From: CAYMLL01 sp964390645
GTDB taxonomy: Bacteria > Planctomycetota > UBA8108
Assembly (NCBI GenBank): GCA_964390645.1
Contig: CAYMLL010000150.1
Coordinates: forward strand, 1-18,129
Direction of reading: 5' to 3'
Length of the DNA: 18,129 nucleotides
The notes beneath the pieces are model-generated. The model worked only from the letters and a program-made list of their open reading frames with translations. It was not told where the DNA came from and did no database searches. Each line of letters opens with the position of its first letter. Within the stretch, counting starts at the first letter, position 1. Below are positions 1 to 5,951 of this stretch, piece after piece. A program made the position numbers and the translations under genes.

Positions 1-530
1 GCTCGCCACGCTCGTGCATCTGGTAGAGACGGTGGACCCCGGTCGTTGTCTCCTCGCTGATGCCACGGATGTCCGTGAGCAGCTGCGGGTGCTTCTCGTG
101 AGCGATCGCGGTGAGATCGCCTCCGTCATCCAGGATGAGATTGAGGGGCTGGCCGTCGGGGAAGACGAGAGTTTGCTCGATGCACCAGTCGTACTCCTCC
201 TCGGTCTCGCCCTTCCACGCGTAGACCGGTACGCCGGTGACCGCGATCGCTGCAGCGGAGTGATCCTGAGTGCTGAAGATGTTGCAGCTCGACCATTGCA
301 CCTGGGCNNNNNNNNNNTTCTTTGAGCGTCTCGATCAAGACAGCCGTCTGCACCGTCATGGGCAGACAGCCAGCGACGCGAGCGCCATCCAGCGGCTTCT
401 GCGTGCTGAATCTCTCACGCAGGGCCATGAGCCCGGGCATCTCCCGCTCTGCGAGCTCGATTTCCTTGCGTCCCCAGTCGGCGAGGCTGATGTCGGCGAC
501 CTTGTAAGCCGGCTTTGATGTGATCGTCAA
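1..530 (-). CDS. ahcY: S-adenosyl-L-homocysteine hydrolase, N-terminal part (truncated by window edge)
   Basis: Splits S-adenosylhomocysteine into adenosine and homocysteine in the cytosol, relieving product inhibition of methyltransferases; it is an NAD-dependent homotetramer. About 175 N-terminal residues are visible: the KVADISLADWGRKEIELAE opening, then EMPGLMALRER, TVQTAVLIETL, and after the assembly gap VQWSSCNIFSTQDHSAAA, VYAWKGETEEEYDWC, NLILDDGGDLT and GISEETTTGVHRLY. These are hallmark substrate-domain blocks; the NAD domain lies beyond position 1. The start is TTG at 530, supported by AAGGAG eight bases upstream. Ten N at 308-317 throw the reading frame out by one; resuming in the other frame restores the family sequence, so the frameshift is an artefact. 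Residue 57 is Pro where the family has the conserved His of GCLHMT. It is the last visible gene of the regulator/methyltransferase unit, 108 bp downstream of it. Confidence 0.95.
308..317. other. Assembly gap of ten N inside ahcY
   Basis: Ten unknown bases interrupt ahcY between ...IETLKE and AQVQWSSC. The family sequence is normally ETLxxLGAxVQW, so the missing piece is probably only Leu-Gly (six bases). Ten N is then a placeholder length rather than a measured gap. Confidence 0.9.
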
Positions 531-538
531 CGGAGCGT

Positions 539-544
539 CTCCTT
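539..544 (-). promoter_or_regulatory. Shine-Dalgarno site of ahcY
   Basis: AAGGAG on the minus strand, eight bases before the TTG codon at 530. It supports TTG as the start, since no ATG or GTG lies nearby in frame. Confidence 0.7.
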
Positions 545-606
545 GATAGCTGGTTGCAGGGATCTCTCTTCGATTCCGTTCATGGTCTTCAGAAGCTCGT
601 GGGCAA

Positions 607-624
607 GGAGGCGAGCGTGCCTCC
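607..624 (-). other. Six-bp hairpin between methyltransferase and ahcY
   Basis: Arms GGAGGC and GCCTCC with a six-base loop, 15 bases after the methyltransferase stop. No T-run follows on the minus strand, so it is not a convincing intrinsic terminator. It could be an mRNA processing or attenuation element in the 108-bp spacer. I looked for a SAH riboswitch here and could not match its conserved core. Confidence 0.35.
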
Positions 625-638
625 GTGGCGGACGATAG

Positions 639-1148
639 TCATCGCTTGCGCGCCTCGAGAAGGAGCAGGTCGGGGCGGTTCGCCGCGCCGGAAATCTCGG
701 CCGAGGTCTCGATCTCGAACTCACCCTCGTCGAGCCAGCGCTCGACGTCGTGTGGTTCGAAGCCGAGCCAGAGATCACCGAGATGCTCGCGGTACGATTC
801 CTCCTCGTGGGCGACGAAGTCGGCGAGGAGGAAGCGACCGCCCCGGCGCAGGCCGCGGTGAACCTCACGGATCGCGTCGGGCGGGTTCGCGACGTGGTGC
901 AGTACCATGTTCGCAACCATGACGTCCGCCTCGCCATCCAGCAGCGGCAGGTGCTCGAACGTGCCGAGCCGAAGGTCGACGTTGCCGATGCCCGAGCGCG
1001 TTGTTTTCTCGCGCGCGACCTCGAGCATCTCGCTCGCCGCGTCGATGCCGATGACCTGCTTCGCGCGGGCGCTGAGGCGTTCGAGGAGGACGCCGGTTCC
1101 GGTGCCGAGATCAACGACGGTGCCCACTGTGCCCTCGAGCGAGTGCAC
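639..1148 (-). CDS. SAM-dependent methyltransferase domain (C-terminal half of a TAG-interrupted ArsR-methyltransferase fusion)
   Basis: Class I Rossmann methyltransferase domain. Motif I is VVDLGTGTG (about residues 11-19 of this fragment), the acidic residue of motif II lies in GIDAASEML, and VANMVLHHVANPPDAIREV followed by GGRFLLADF match motifs IV and V. Reading upstream in the same frame through the TAG at 1215 gives VADDWDSHRDRI, the usual linker after the winged helix in ArsR-methyltransferase fusions. The nominal GTG start at 1148 has no ribosome site and falls inside that linker, so independent translation is doubtful. Such fusions commonly sit next to ahcY or methionine-cycle genes. 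Function is inferred: the domain may sense SAM/SAH or methylate an unknown substrate. Confidence 0.8.
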   Translation of the reverse strand: MHSLEGTVGTVVDLGTGTGVLLERLSARAKQVIGIDAASEMLEVAREKTTRSGIGNVDLRLGTFEHLPLLDGEADVMVANMVLHHVANPPDAIREVHRGLRRGGRFLLADFVAHEEESYREHLGDLWLGFEPHDVERWLDEGEFEIETSAEISGAANRPDLLLLEARKR

Positions 1149-1214
1149 CAGCTGGTCTAGGTGCTCGGACGGACCCTGGATGCGATCCCGGTGGGAGTCC
1201 CAGTCGTCCGCGAC

Positions 1215-1217
1215 CTA
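1215..1217 (-). other. In-frame amber codon splitting the ArsR-methyltransferase fusion
   Basis: TAG on the minus strand between TTC TTC CGC and GTC GCG GAC GAC TGG. Related fusions read FF-x-x-VAxxWD here, so the TAG takes the place of a single sense codon. Upstream and downstream halves are in the same frame. Confidence 0.85.
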
Positions 1218-1598
1218 GCGGAAGAACGTCCCCGCCCGACCACGACGCTCCTCGAGGCAGCGCTGCACGGCGAGCTGATCCCGCTCCGAGTCGACAGCGT
1301 CGTTCGCGCTGTCGAGCTCCCTCGACAGGATGCGAAGGAAGCGACCGGGCTGCGAGGCGCCGTTCGCGCCTCCGCTCCACAGCCCCGTGAGCGTGTAGAA
1401 GACCCACTGCCCCTCACGCCGGGCGCTGACGAGCCCCGCGTCCAGGAGGATCTTCAGGTGACGCGAGACCCGCGACTGGCCGATCTCGAGAATGCTGACG
1501 AGCTCGTTGACGTTGAACGATCCGGTTCGCAGCACACGCAGCACACGCAGCCGCGTTCCGTCGCCAAGAGCCTTGAAAATGGGGACTAAGGGGTCCAT
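1215..1598 (-). CDS. ArsR/SmtB-type winged-helix regulator (N-terminal half of the same fusion)
   Basis: Winged helix-turn-helix repressor, residues 1 to about 75: FKALGDGTRLRVLRVL, then recognition-helix region QSRVSRHLKILLDAGLV and wing EGQWVFYTL. The ArsR metal-site CxC is absent, so it is not an arsenic or zinc sensor. The position upstream of ahcY and the fused methyltransferase suggest control by SAH or SAM, like SahR-type regulators of the methyl cycle (inference). The ATG at 1598 lies about nine bases from a probable -10, so the mRNA may be leaderless or nearly so. The frame stops at TAG (1215-1217) after ...RAGTFFR and continues without shift into the methyltransferase; the fusion would be 319 codons with the amber at 128. 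Confidence 0.88.
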   Translation of the reverse strand: MDPLVPIFKALGDGTRLRVLRVLRTGSFNVNELVSILEIGQSRVSRHLKILLDAGLVSARREGQWVFYTLTGLWSGGANGASQPGRFLRILSRELDSANDAVDSERDQLAVQRCLEERRGRAGTFFR

Positions 1599-1607
1599 GC
1601 TGAAAAC

Positions 1608-1636
1608 AGCATATCAGGAAAACCTGATCCGTGCAA
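1608..1636 (-). promoter_or_regulatory. Promoter of the arsR-methyltransferase-ahcY unit with palindromic operator
   Basis: Minus strand: -35 TTGCAC (1631-1636), 17-bp spacer, -10 TATGCT (1608-1613). A perfect inverted repeat, ATCAGG and CCTGAT separated by four bases (1613-1628), fills the spacer and touches the -10. This is the expected geometry for steric autorepression by the ArsR-type protein encoded just downstream. Boxes match consensus only partly; the palindrome is exact. Confidence 0.65.
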
Positions 1637-1711
1637 TCGGGCTCGACACGATCCGGCCGGACCCCGCGCCGAGCCCGGAACTTCCTGGACGACGACGGGA
1701 CGCGCCCCGGA

Positions 1712-2905
1712 TCAGACGGGACTCTCGCCGAGCCCGGGACCCTCGAGCGGTCCGCGCAACCACCTCTCGATCAGCTCCAGAAAGAAGTAGTCCCCCCACA
1801 TCACGGCACCGCCGACCCCCCAGCCCCGGGGGCGGTGGTAGACCCCTCCGAGCAGCAGTCCCTCCTCGCCCTCGTGCCGGGGCCCGAGGAACGGGTCTGC
1901 CGTCAGCGACTCGACGATGCGCGTCGCCGTGTTGCGGTAGGCATCGGCGAGGTCCGCGGCCTCCGGCTGTTCGGCGAGCAGCAGCAGTCCGCAACCGGCG
2001 ATCGCCGCGGCGGACGAGTCGAGAGGCTCGTCCGGGATGTCAGGCGCGCCGTAGTCCCAGTACGGCACCCCGTGTTCAGACGTGTGCTTGCGGTAGAAGC
2101 CGGCACAACGCTTGGCGACCTCGAGAAACTCCGCCTGCCCCGTCGAGGCGTACGCGTAGGCGAAACCGTAGAGCGCCCAGGCCAGCCCTCGCGACCAGCA
2201 CGTGAACGGAGAGTAGCCCTGCTGGGTGGACAGGCAGCGAAACTCACCTCGTCCGCGATCGGTGTTGAAGATCGCCTCGTGACGGACGCTGCCGTCCTCT
2301 TCCCCGAGCCCGGGACCGTCGCGACGCACCAGGTAGCGCGCCGAGCTCCGCGAATGCTCGATCGCTCGCGCCAACACCTCAGCGGTCGCCCCGTGGCGCG
2401 CGGCCCAGAAGAGGAGTCGCACGTTCATCATGACGTCGATGAAGAGCGATTGTGGGCCGTTGAACGAGTAGATGAAACCGTGCTCGCCTCTGCCGTTCCA
2501 GCGGTAGGATTGGACGGTCGCCGCGGTGACGAGGGTGTCCACGACACGGGCGTGCATCGGATCCTGCTCGTCCAGAAGGCGCAGCCAGCGACCGTAGGAG
2601 GACAGGAAGATGAACCCCAGGTCGTGAACGTCGCGATCGAAGCGCCTTGGCGCCAGGGCGAGCGTGTGCGTCTCGGCGTGACGACGCCAGAAGGGGTCGC
2701 CGGTCAGGGTGTGGAGGATCCACATCTGGCCGGCGTAGAAGCCGGGAGTCCAGTCGGTCCACATCTCCCGCTGGCGATGCCAGCGCCCCTCCTCGGTCCA
2801 GATCGGCGCAGGACGCTCGGGAGGCCACTCGGCGAGCGTGCGGCGCAGCGACACGTCACAGAGGGAGACGACGGTTTCGAGTCGAGAGCGAAGGGAGTCG
2901 AGCAT
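1712..2905 (-). CDS. Glycoside hydrolase family 88 unsaturated glucuronyl hydrolase
   Basis: GH88 enzymes hydrate the 4,5-double bond of the unsaturated uronic acid left by polysaccharide lyases, releasing a keto-uronate. At 397 residues it has the usual family length and no signal peptide, so it should be cytoplasmic. Features: WTDWTPGFYAGQMW (49-62), DVHDLGF with Asp95, LFIDVMMN with Asp157 (these match the two active-site aspartates of characterised GH88 enzymes), CWSRGLAWALYGFAYAY (236-252), PYWDY, DSSAAAIAG (296-304) and WGDYFFLE near the end. The ATG at 2905 has no clear ribosome site. It is transcribed toward the arsR unit with no obvious terminator between. A UxaA-family dehydratase about 3 kb away may act later on uronates; the shared pathway is inference. 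The substrate (pectin, ulvan, glycosaminoglycan or xanthan type) cannot be told. Confidence 0.9.
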   Translation of the reverse strand: MLDSLRSRLETVVSLCDVSLRRTLAEWPPERPAPIWTEEGRWHRQREMWTDWTPGFYAGQMWILHTLTGDPFWRRHAETHTLALAPRRFDRDVHDLGFIFLSSYGRWLRLLDEQDPMHARVVDTLVTAATVQSYRWNGRGEHGFIYSFNGPQSLFIDVMMNVRLLFWAARHGATAEVLARAIEHSRSSARYLVRRDGPGLGEEDGSVRHEAIFNTDRGRGEFRCLSTQQGYSPFTCWSRGLAWALYGFAYAYASTGQAEFLEVAKRCAGFYRKHTSEHGVPYWDYGAPDIPDEPLDSSAAAIAGCGLLLLAEQPEAADLADAYRNTATRIVESLTADPFLGPRHEGEEGLLLGGVYHRPRGWGVGGAVMWGDYFFLELIERWLRGPLEGPGLGESPV

Positions 2906-2931
2906 GGGCGGAGGCCGGGCGGGAACGGGAT

Positions 2932-2991
2932 GAGGGTCGTGATGGGAATCGTGACTCGGATCGTGACGGGAATCGAGATGGGGATCGTGAC
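2932..2991. repeat. Degenerate 12-bp tandem repeat, five units
   Basis: Units start at 2932, 2944, 2956, 2968 and 2980, with consensus GGGAATCGTGAC; a sixth, decayed unit may follow at 2992. Units 2, 4 and 5 end in TCGTGAC or close variants. It lies between the toroid protein and GH88 genes (gap 2906-3046), upstream of the GH88 start. It could act as a 5' leader element, a protein-binding array or a replication-slippage tract; nothing else is visible in this gap. Confidence 0.75.
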
Positions 2992-3046
2992 TCGTAACCG
3001 GACGCGTGTTGCCGCCCCACCGCGATCCTTTCCAGATCTGTCACCT

Positions 3047-4756
3047 TCACTTGACCAGGAAGCCGAGCCCGGCCTTGGTTCGTGCGAAGCGGTAGTAGAC
3101 CTCGAGTGTCATCGCCCCTATCGCGGTGGAGTAGACTCTTCCGGCGCGCACCGCCGACGTGCCGATCGGATCCCAGCTGCCGTCCTCGCAGCCGCCGCGA
3201 CGTTGCGACGAGATCAGCGTCTTCTTCATCGGCGTGTTCCACGTCTTCCATGTCTTGCCGCCGACCTGGAAGGCGGCGTAGGTCGCGTAGTACCAGTAGT
3301 AGAAGTCCACGCCGTGACCGTTGCCCTGCCAGGCAGGCAGGCTCGCCAGGAGCTGGTCGACGCCTCCGCGGATCGCCTTGGCGCGACGAGCCTCGCCCGC
3401 GAAGAGCCGGCAGAGCACGGAGACGGACGTCATCGTCGGAACGGAGTGGCGCTCGCGGCCGCGTTCGGTGTAGCCGGCTCGCCCGGCGTCGTTGGTCAGG
3501 CTCTGGAAGTAGTCGATCGAGTCGGCGAACGCCGAGCGGTAGCGCGGCTGGGCGATGCCGAGCTTGGCGTACTTGCCCGTCTTCAAAGCCAGGATCATCC
3601 AGCCGGTCACCGACGCATCGTTGTCTCCGTCACGATACCCGTAGCGCCAGGCCTTGCCGGGATTGCGCGCCCGCAGGCAATAGTCGACGGCAGCGGTAAC
3701 CGGCTTCAGGAGCTTGAGGCGGTCGCCCGAGAGCACCAGGAGCTCGCCGAGCGCCATCGTCGCGATCGAATGCTCGTACGCGGCCTTGTGATGGTTGCTC
3801 GAGCCGATACGCCCGTTCGCGTCTCCACCGACGCCGAGCGCCTGCTTGGTGAGGACGTACTGCATCGCGCGACGCAGACATTTCACGAAACGAGGGTCGG
3901 ATCCCGAGCGGTGAGAGTTCCCGGCGCCGGTGAACGCCAGCATGGCGAGCGCCGTGACACCGACATCGTAGCTGCCGTCCGTGGCCACGCCGATACCGAA
4001 GCGACCGGTGTTCTTGTTACAGCACGACTTCTTCTTGCAGCGTCCCGTGAAGCTCTTCGCTTCCCATCCGCCGCTTGGTGACTGGTGACGTACCAGCCAC
4101 TCCAGCGCGGCGCGGACCGCACTCTCCGTCGCCTCGCCCCCGCCCTCACGTCTCAGCGACCCCTTGCCCCAGCGCTCTCCGTAAGCCCCGGCGGCGCCGC
4201 CCGCCAGCCCGATGGCTTCGTTGAAGAAACGGGCGTCGAGGTTGAAGTCACTCTGGCGCAGGACGTCCGTCCCCCTGGGAATCTCGACGGCGATCTCCTC
4301 GATCTTCTTCTTGATGACTGGGATTACGGGCAGCTCCGGCTGTGGGATTTCCAGCTTCTTGACGATGTCACGCTTCTTCGTCGGGTCGTAGGGTTCCGGC
4401 GGGCGTTTCGAGGAGATCCGTACCGGCGCCTGCTCGGGCTCCTTGCGGTCGCGGCTGACGACGATGTCGACGATCACGAGCAACAGGATGACGTGCAAGA
4501 TGGCCGAGAGCGCCCAGTACGGCATATCCCTGAGCCAGGGGGGCTGTACCAGAACGTCGTCCACCGACTCCTCTTCGAAGGCCTCCGCGAGGACGTCTTC
4601 GCTCATCCGTACGTCGAGCGCATCGAGACTCCCGGCCGCTGGCGAATCCCTGTTCTGCGCTGCCGGAGATTTCTCCGCGGCTGTTCCAGGAGGCGGGTCC
4701 GGCAGCGCCTGCGCTCCGACGACCCGCTCGTCGTTCGTGTCCGGGTTATCGCTCAC
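3047..4756 (-). CDS. Membrane-anchored protein with prenyltransferase/squalene-oxidase-type alpha-toroid domain
   Basis: 569 residues. Residues 1-75 are acidic and disordered, rich in Pro, Ala and Glu. One membrane helix follows (about 80-100, WALSAILHVILLLVIVDIVV), then a Lys/Pro linker (EIPQPELPVIPVIKKK). From about 210 to the end come repeated helix pairs with the family pattern: ALEWLVRHQSPSGGW, YDVGVTALAMLAFTGAG, YEHSIATMALGELL, DASVTGWMILALKTGKY, YYWYYATYAAFQVGG, CEDGSWDP and YSTAIGAMTLEVYYRF. A Cys/Lys patch (Cys240, Cys245, Cys246) sits in the first repeat. The cyclase DxDD and QW motifs needed for terpene cyclisation are not evident, so this is probably a binding or scaffolding toroid facing the periplasm, as in many planctomycete proteins. 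Start GTG at 4756 with a weak GAGG upstream. Function unknown. Confidence 0.8.
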   Translation of the reverse strand: MSDNPDTNDERVVGAQALPDPPPGTAAEKSPAAQNRDSPAAGSLDALDVRMSEDVLAEAFEEESVDDVLVQPPWLRDMPYWALSAILHVILLLVIVDIVVSRDRKEPEQAPVRISSKRPPEPYDPTKKRDIVKKLEIPQPELPVIPVIKKKIEEIAVEIPRGTDVLRQSDFNLDARFFNEAIGLAGGAAGAYGERWGKGSLRREGGGEATESAVRAALEWLVRHQSPSGGWEAKSFTGRCKKKSCCNKNTGRFGIGVATDGSYDVGVTALAMLAFTGAGNSHRSGSDPRFVKCLRRAMQYVLTKQALGVGGDANGRIGSSNHHKAAYEHSIATMALGELLVLSGDRLKLLKPVTAAVDYCLRARNPGKAWRYGYRDGDNDASVTGWMILALKTGKYAKLGIAQPRYRSAFADSIDYFQSLTNDAGRAGYTERGRERHSVPTMTSVSVLCRLFAGEARRAKAIRGGVDQLLASLPAWQGNGHGVDFYYWYYATYAAFQVGGKTWKTWNTPMKKTLISSQRRGGCEDGSWDPIGTSAVRAGRVYSTAIGAMTLEVYYRFARTKAGLGFLVK

Positions 4757-4852
4757 GTGCCTCGCGTTCCGTTCGCGCGCCGATCGACAACGTCGACACG
4801 CATGACCGTGTCACCGTGTGGTGTCCGTGACGTCGAGGATACGCGTCGAGCG

Positions 4853-4881
4853 TGGACAATTGTAGGTTAATCACCTATCAT
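4853..4881 (+). promoter_or_regulatory. Sigma70-type promoter with inverted repeat, upstream of the hotdog gene
   Basis: -35 TGGACA (4853-4858, five of six consensus), 17-bp spacer, -10 TATCAT (4876-4881, five of six). Inside the spacer and reaching the -10 is the inverted repeat TAGGT-TAATC-ACCTA (4863-4877), a likely repressor site. The leader to the GTG at 4920 is about 30 bases. The rest of the divergent gap 4757-4919 shows no gene. Confidence 0.65.
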
Positions 4882-4919
4882 GCCGGCTCGTCTGTGGTGG
4901 TTCGTGTAGTGGTGCTCCC

Positions 4920-5804
4920 GTGAAGACTCCTGGCGCTGGCATTCAGCCCGTTGTTCTGGGCCTCGATGGTGTCGATGCGATCTCCGATGCCATCGTGTTG
5001 CGCGATGTTCGTGGACGCGGACCGCGACCGTCTCTGCAGCCCCTCGGGGCGGTCGACGGCACCCGTCGGCTTCGGGTTCGTGGGCCCTTCAACGCGCTGC
5101 AACGTTTCGCCGTAACCGCAGCTCAGGGGCGTCGCTTCGCGAACTCGACGCGGGACGACAATCCGATCCACGTCGCCGACAACGTGGTGCCGGGCGCGAT
5201 GACCGTCGCACGCATTCTCCTCCTTCCGGAGCTCCTGCTGCCGGGGTTCATCGCCGAGAACCTGCGCGTGAAGTTTTCCGCACTGTCGCGCTACGACACG
5301 TCGACGTTTCACCGGTTCCGCTTTCACCCGAGGTTCGAGAACGACGCGCTGGCGCGGATGGAGATTTCGTTCGAGGCGAGCCAGGGCGCTCGGATCGTCG
5401 CGTCGGGTCGGCTCCGGGGAAGCGTGTTGCAGCGGGTCGGTGCAGGCGTTGATGGATCCGTCGCCGTGCCAGTGGATGTCCGGTCCTTCCTGCGCAGCCT
5501 CGACGTCGACAGCGACTCCTACCTGCGTCAGGCCGGTGACGCGTATCCGCACGCCTTTCTCGCAGCATTGCCGTCCGGCGAGATGGTGCGACAGCTGCGA
5601 GGCGAGGGGGGGCTACTCAACGTCCTGGACCTGTGCTTCGTCGAGGGTGACGGGCTTCCGCTCAGCGGCGGAGATCCCCCCGAGGTCGAGGTCCAGGGAT
5701 CAGTGCGGCCGGGCAGTTCCTTCAGCAAGGTCCTGACGCGCGTCGTTCAGGGGGTGCGGACCTACTGCCAGGGCTTCGCGATGGTGTTCCGCACGCAGGG
5801 GTGA
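4920..5804 (+). CDS. MaoC-like hotdog dehydratase-related protein
   Basis: 294 residues. RRFANSTRDDNPIHVADNVVPGAMTVARI (about 71-99) matches the R-specific enoyl-CoA hydratase/MaoC motif, with Asp79 and His84 in the spacing of the catalytic Asp-His pair; LLPGFIAENLRVKFSALSRYDT and the following strands complete a hotdog fold to about residue 170. The C-terminal part (190-294) has beta-rich stretches (GSSFSKVLTRVVQGVRTYCQGFAMVFR) and may be a second, catalytically empty hotdog, giving a double-hotdog protein. It could hydrate or dehydrate a 3-hydroxyacyl thioester, or act as a thioesterase. The GTG start at 4920 lacks a strong ribosome site, so the exact start is uncertain. It stands alone behind its own promoter, divergent from the toroid protein. 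Confidence 0.65.
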   Translation: MKTPGAGIQPVVLGLDGVDAISDAIVLRDVRGRGPRPSLQPLGAVDGTRRLRVRGPFNALQRFAVTAAQGRRFANSTRDDNPIHVADNVVPGAMTVARILLLPELLLPGFIAENLRVKFSALSRYDTSTFHRFRFHPRFENDALARMEISFEASQGARIVASGRLRGSVLQRVGAGVDGSVAVPVDVRSFLRSLDVDSDSYLRQAGDAYPHAFLAALPSGEMVRQLRGEGGLLNVLDLCFVEGDGLPLSGGDPPEVEVQGSVRPGSSFSKVLTRVVQGVRTYCQGFAMVFRTQG

Positions 5805-5865
5805 TATCTTCTCTCTTCGGCTCGTCGATCCGGAGTCCTCGCGGCCCGTCGTCGACTCAGTAGAG

Positions 5866-5915
5866 TTCCGGACCGGAAGGGCTGCGCCCTCGAGCCGTCG
5901 GGGCTATCTCATAGC
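5866..5915. repeat. Three consecutive small inverted repeats upstream of the UxaA gene
   Basis: TTCCGG-A-CCGGAA (5866-5878), GGGC-TGC-GCCC (5879-5889) and GCTAT-CTC-ATAGC (5903-5915). They lie in the 147-bp gap between the hotdog gene and the dehydratase. The first two together could terminate the upstream transcript, though no T-run follows; the third lies close to the start and could be an operator. Confidence 0.45.
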
Positions 5916-5951
5916 GTGCACCCGGAGAGCGGATCGCGAGACGTTCCAGCG

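Noticed and set aside
531..638. SAH riboswitch upstream of ahcY
   Set aside because: The spacer has one six-bp hairpin but not the conserved riboswitch core or pseudoknot partner.
2932..2991. CRISPR array
   Set aside because: The 12-bp units are directly adjacent with no spacers, and no cas genes are present.
1631..4081. Very long plus-strand open frame opposite the GH88 and toroid genes
   Set aside because: It is antisense to two well-supported genes, has no recognisable domain and shows the Arg/Gly/Val-rich make-up typical of shadow frames in high-GC DNA.
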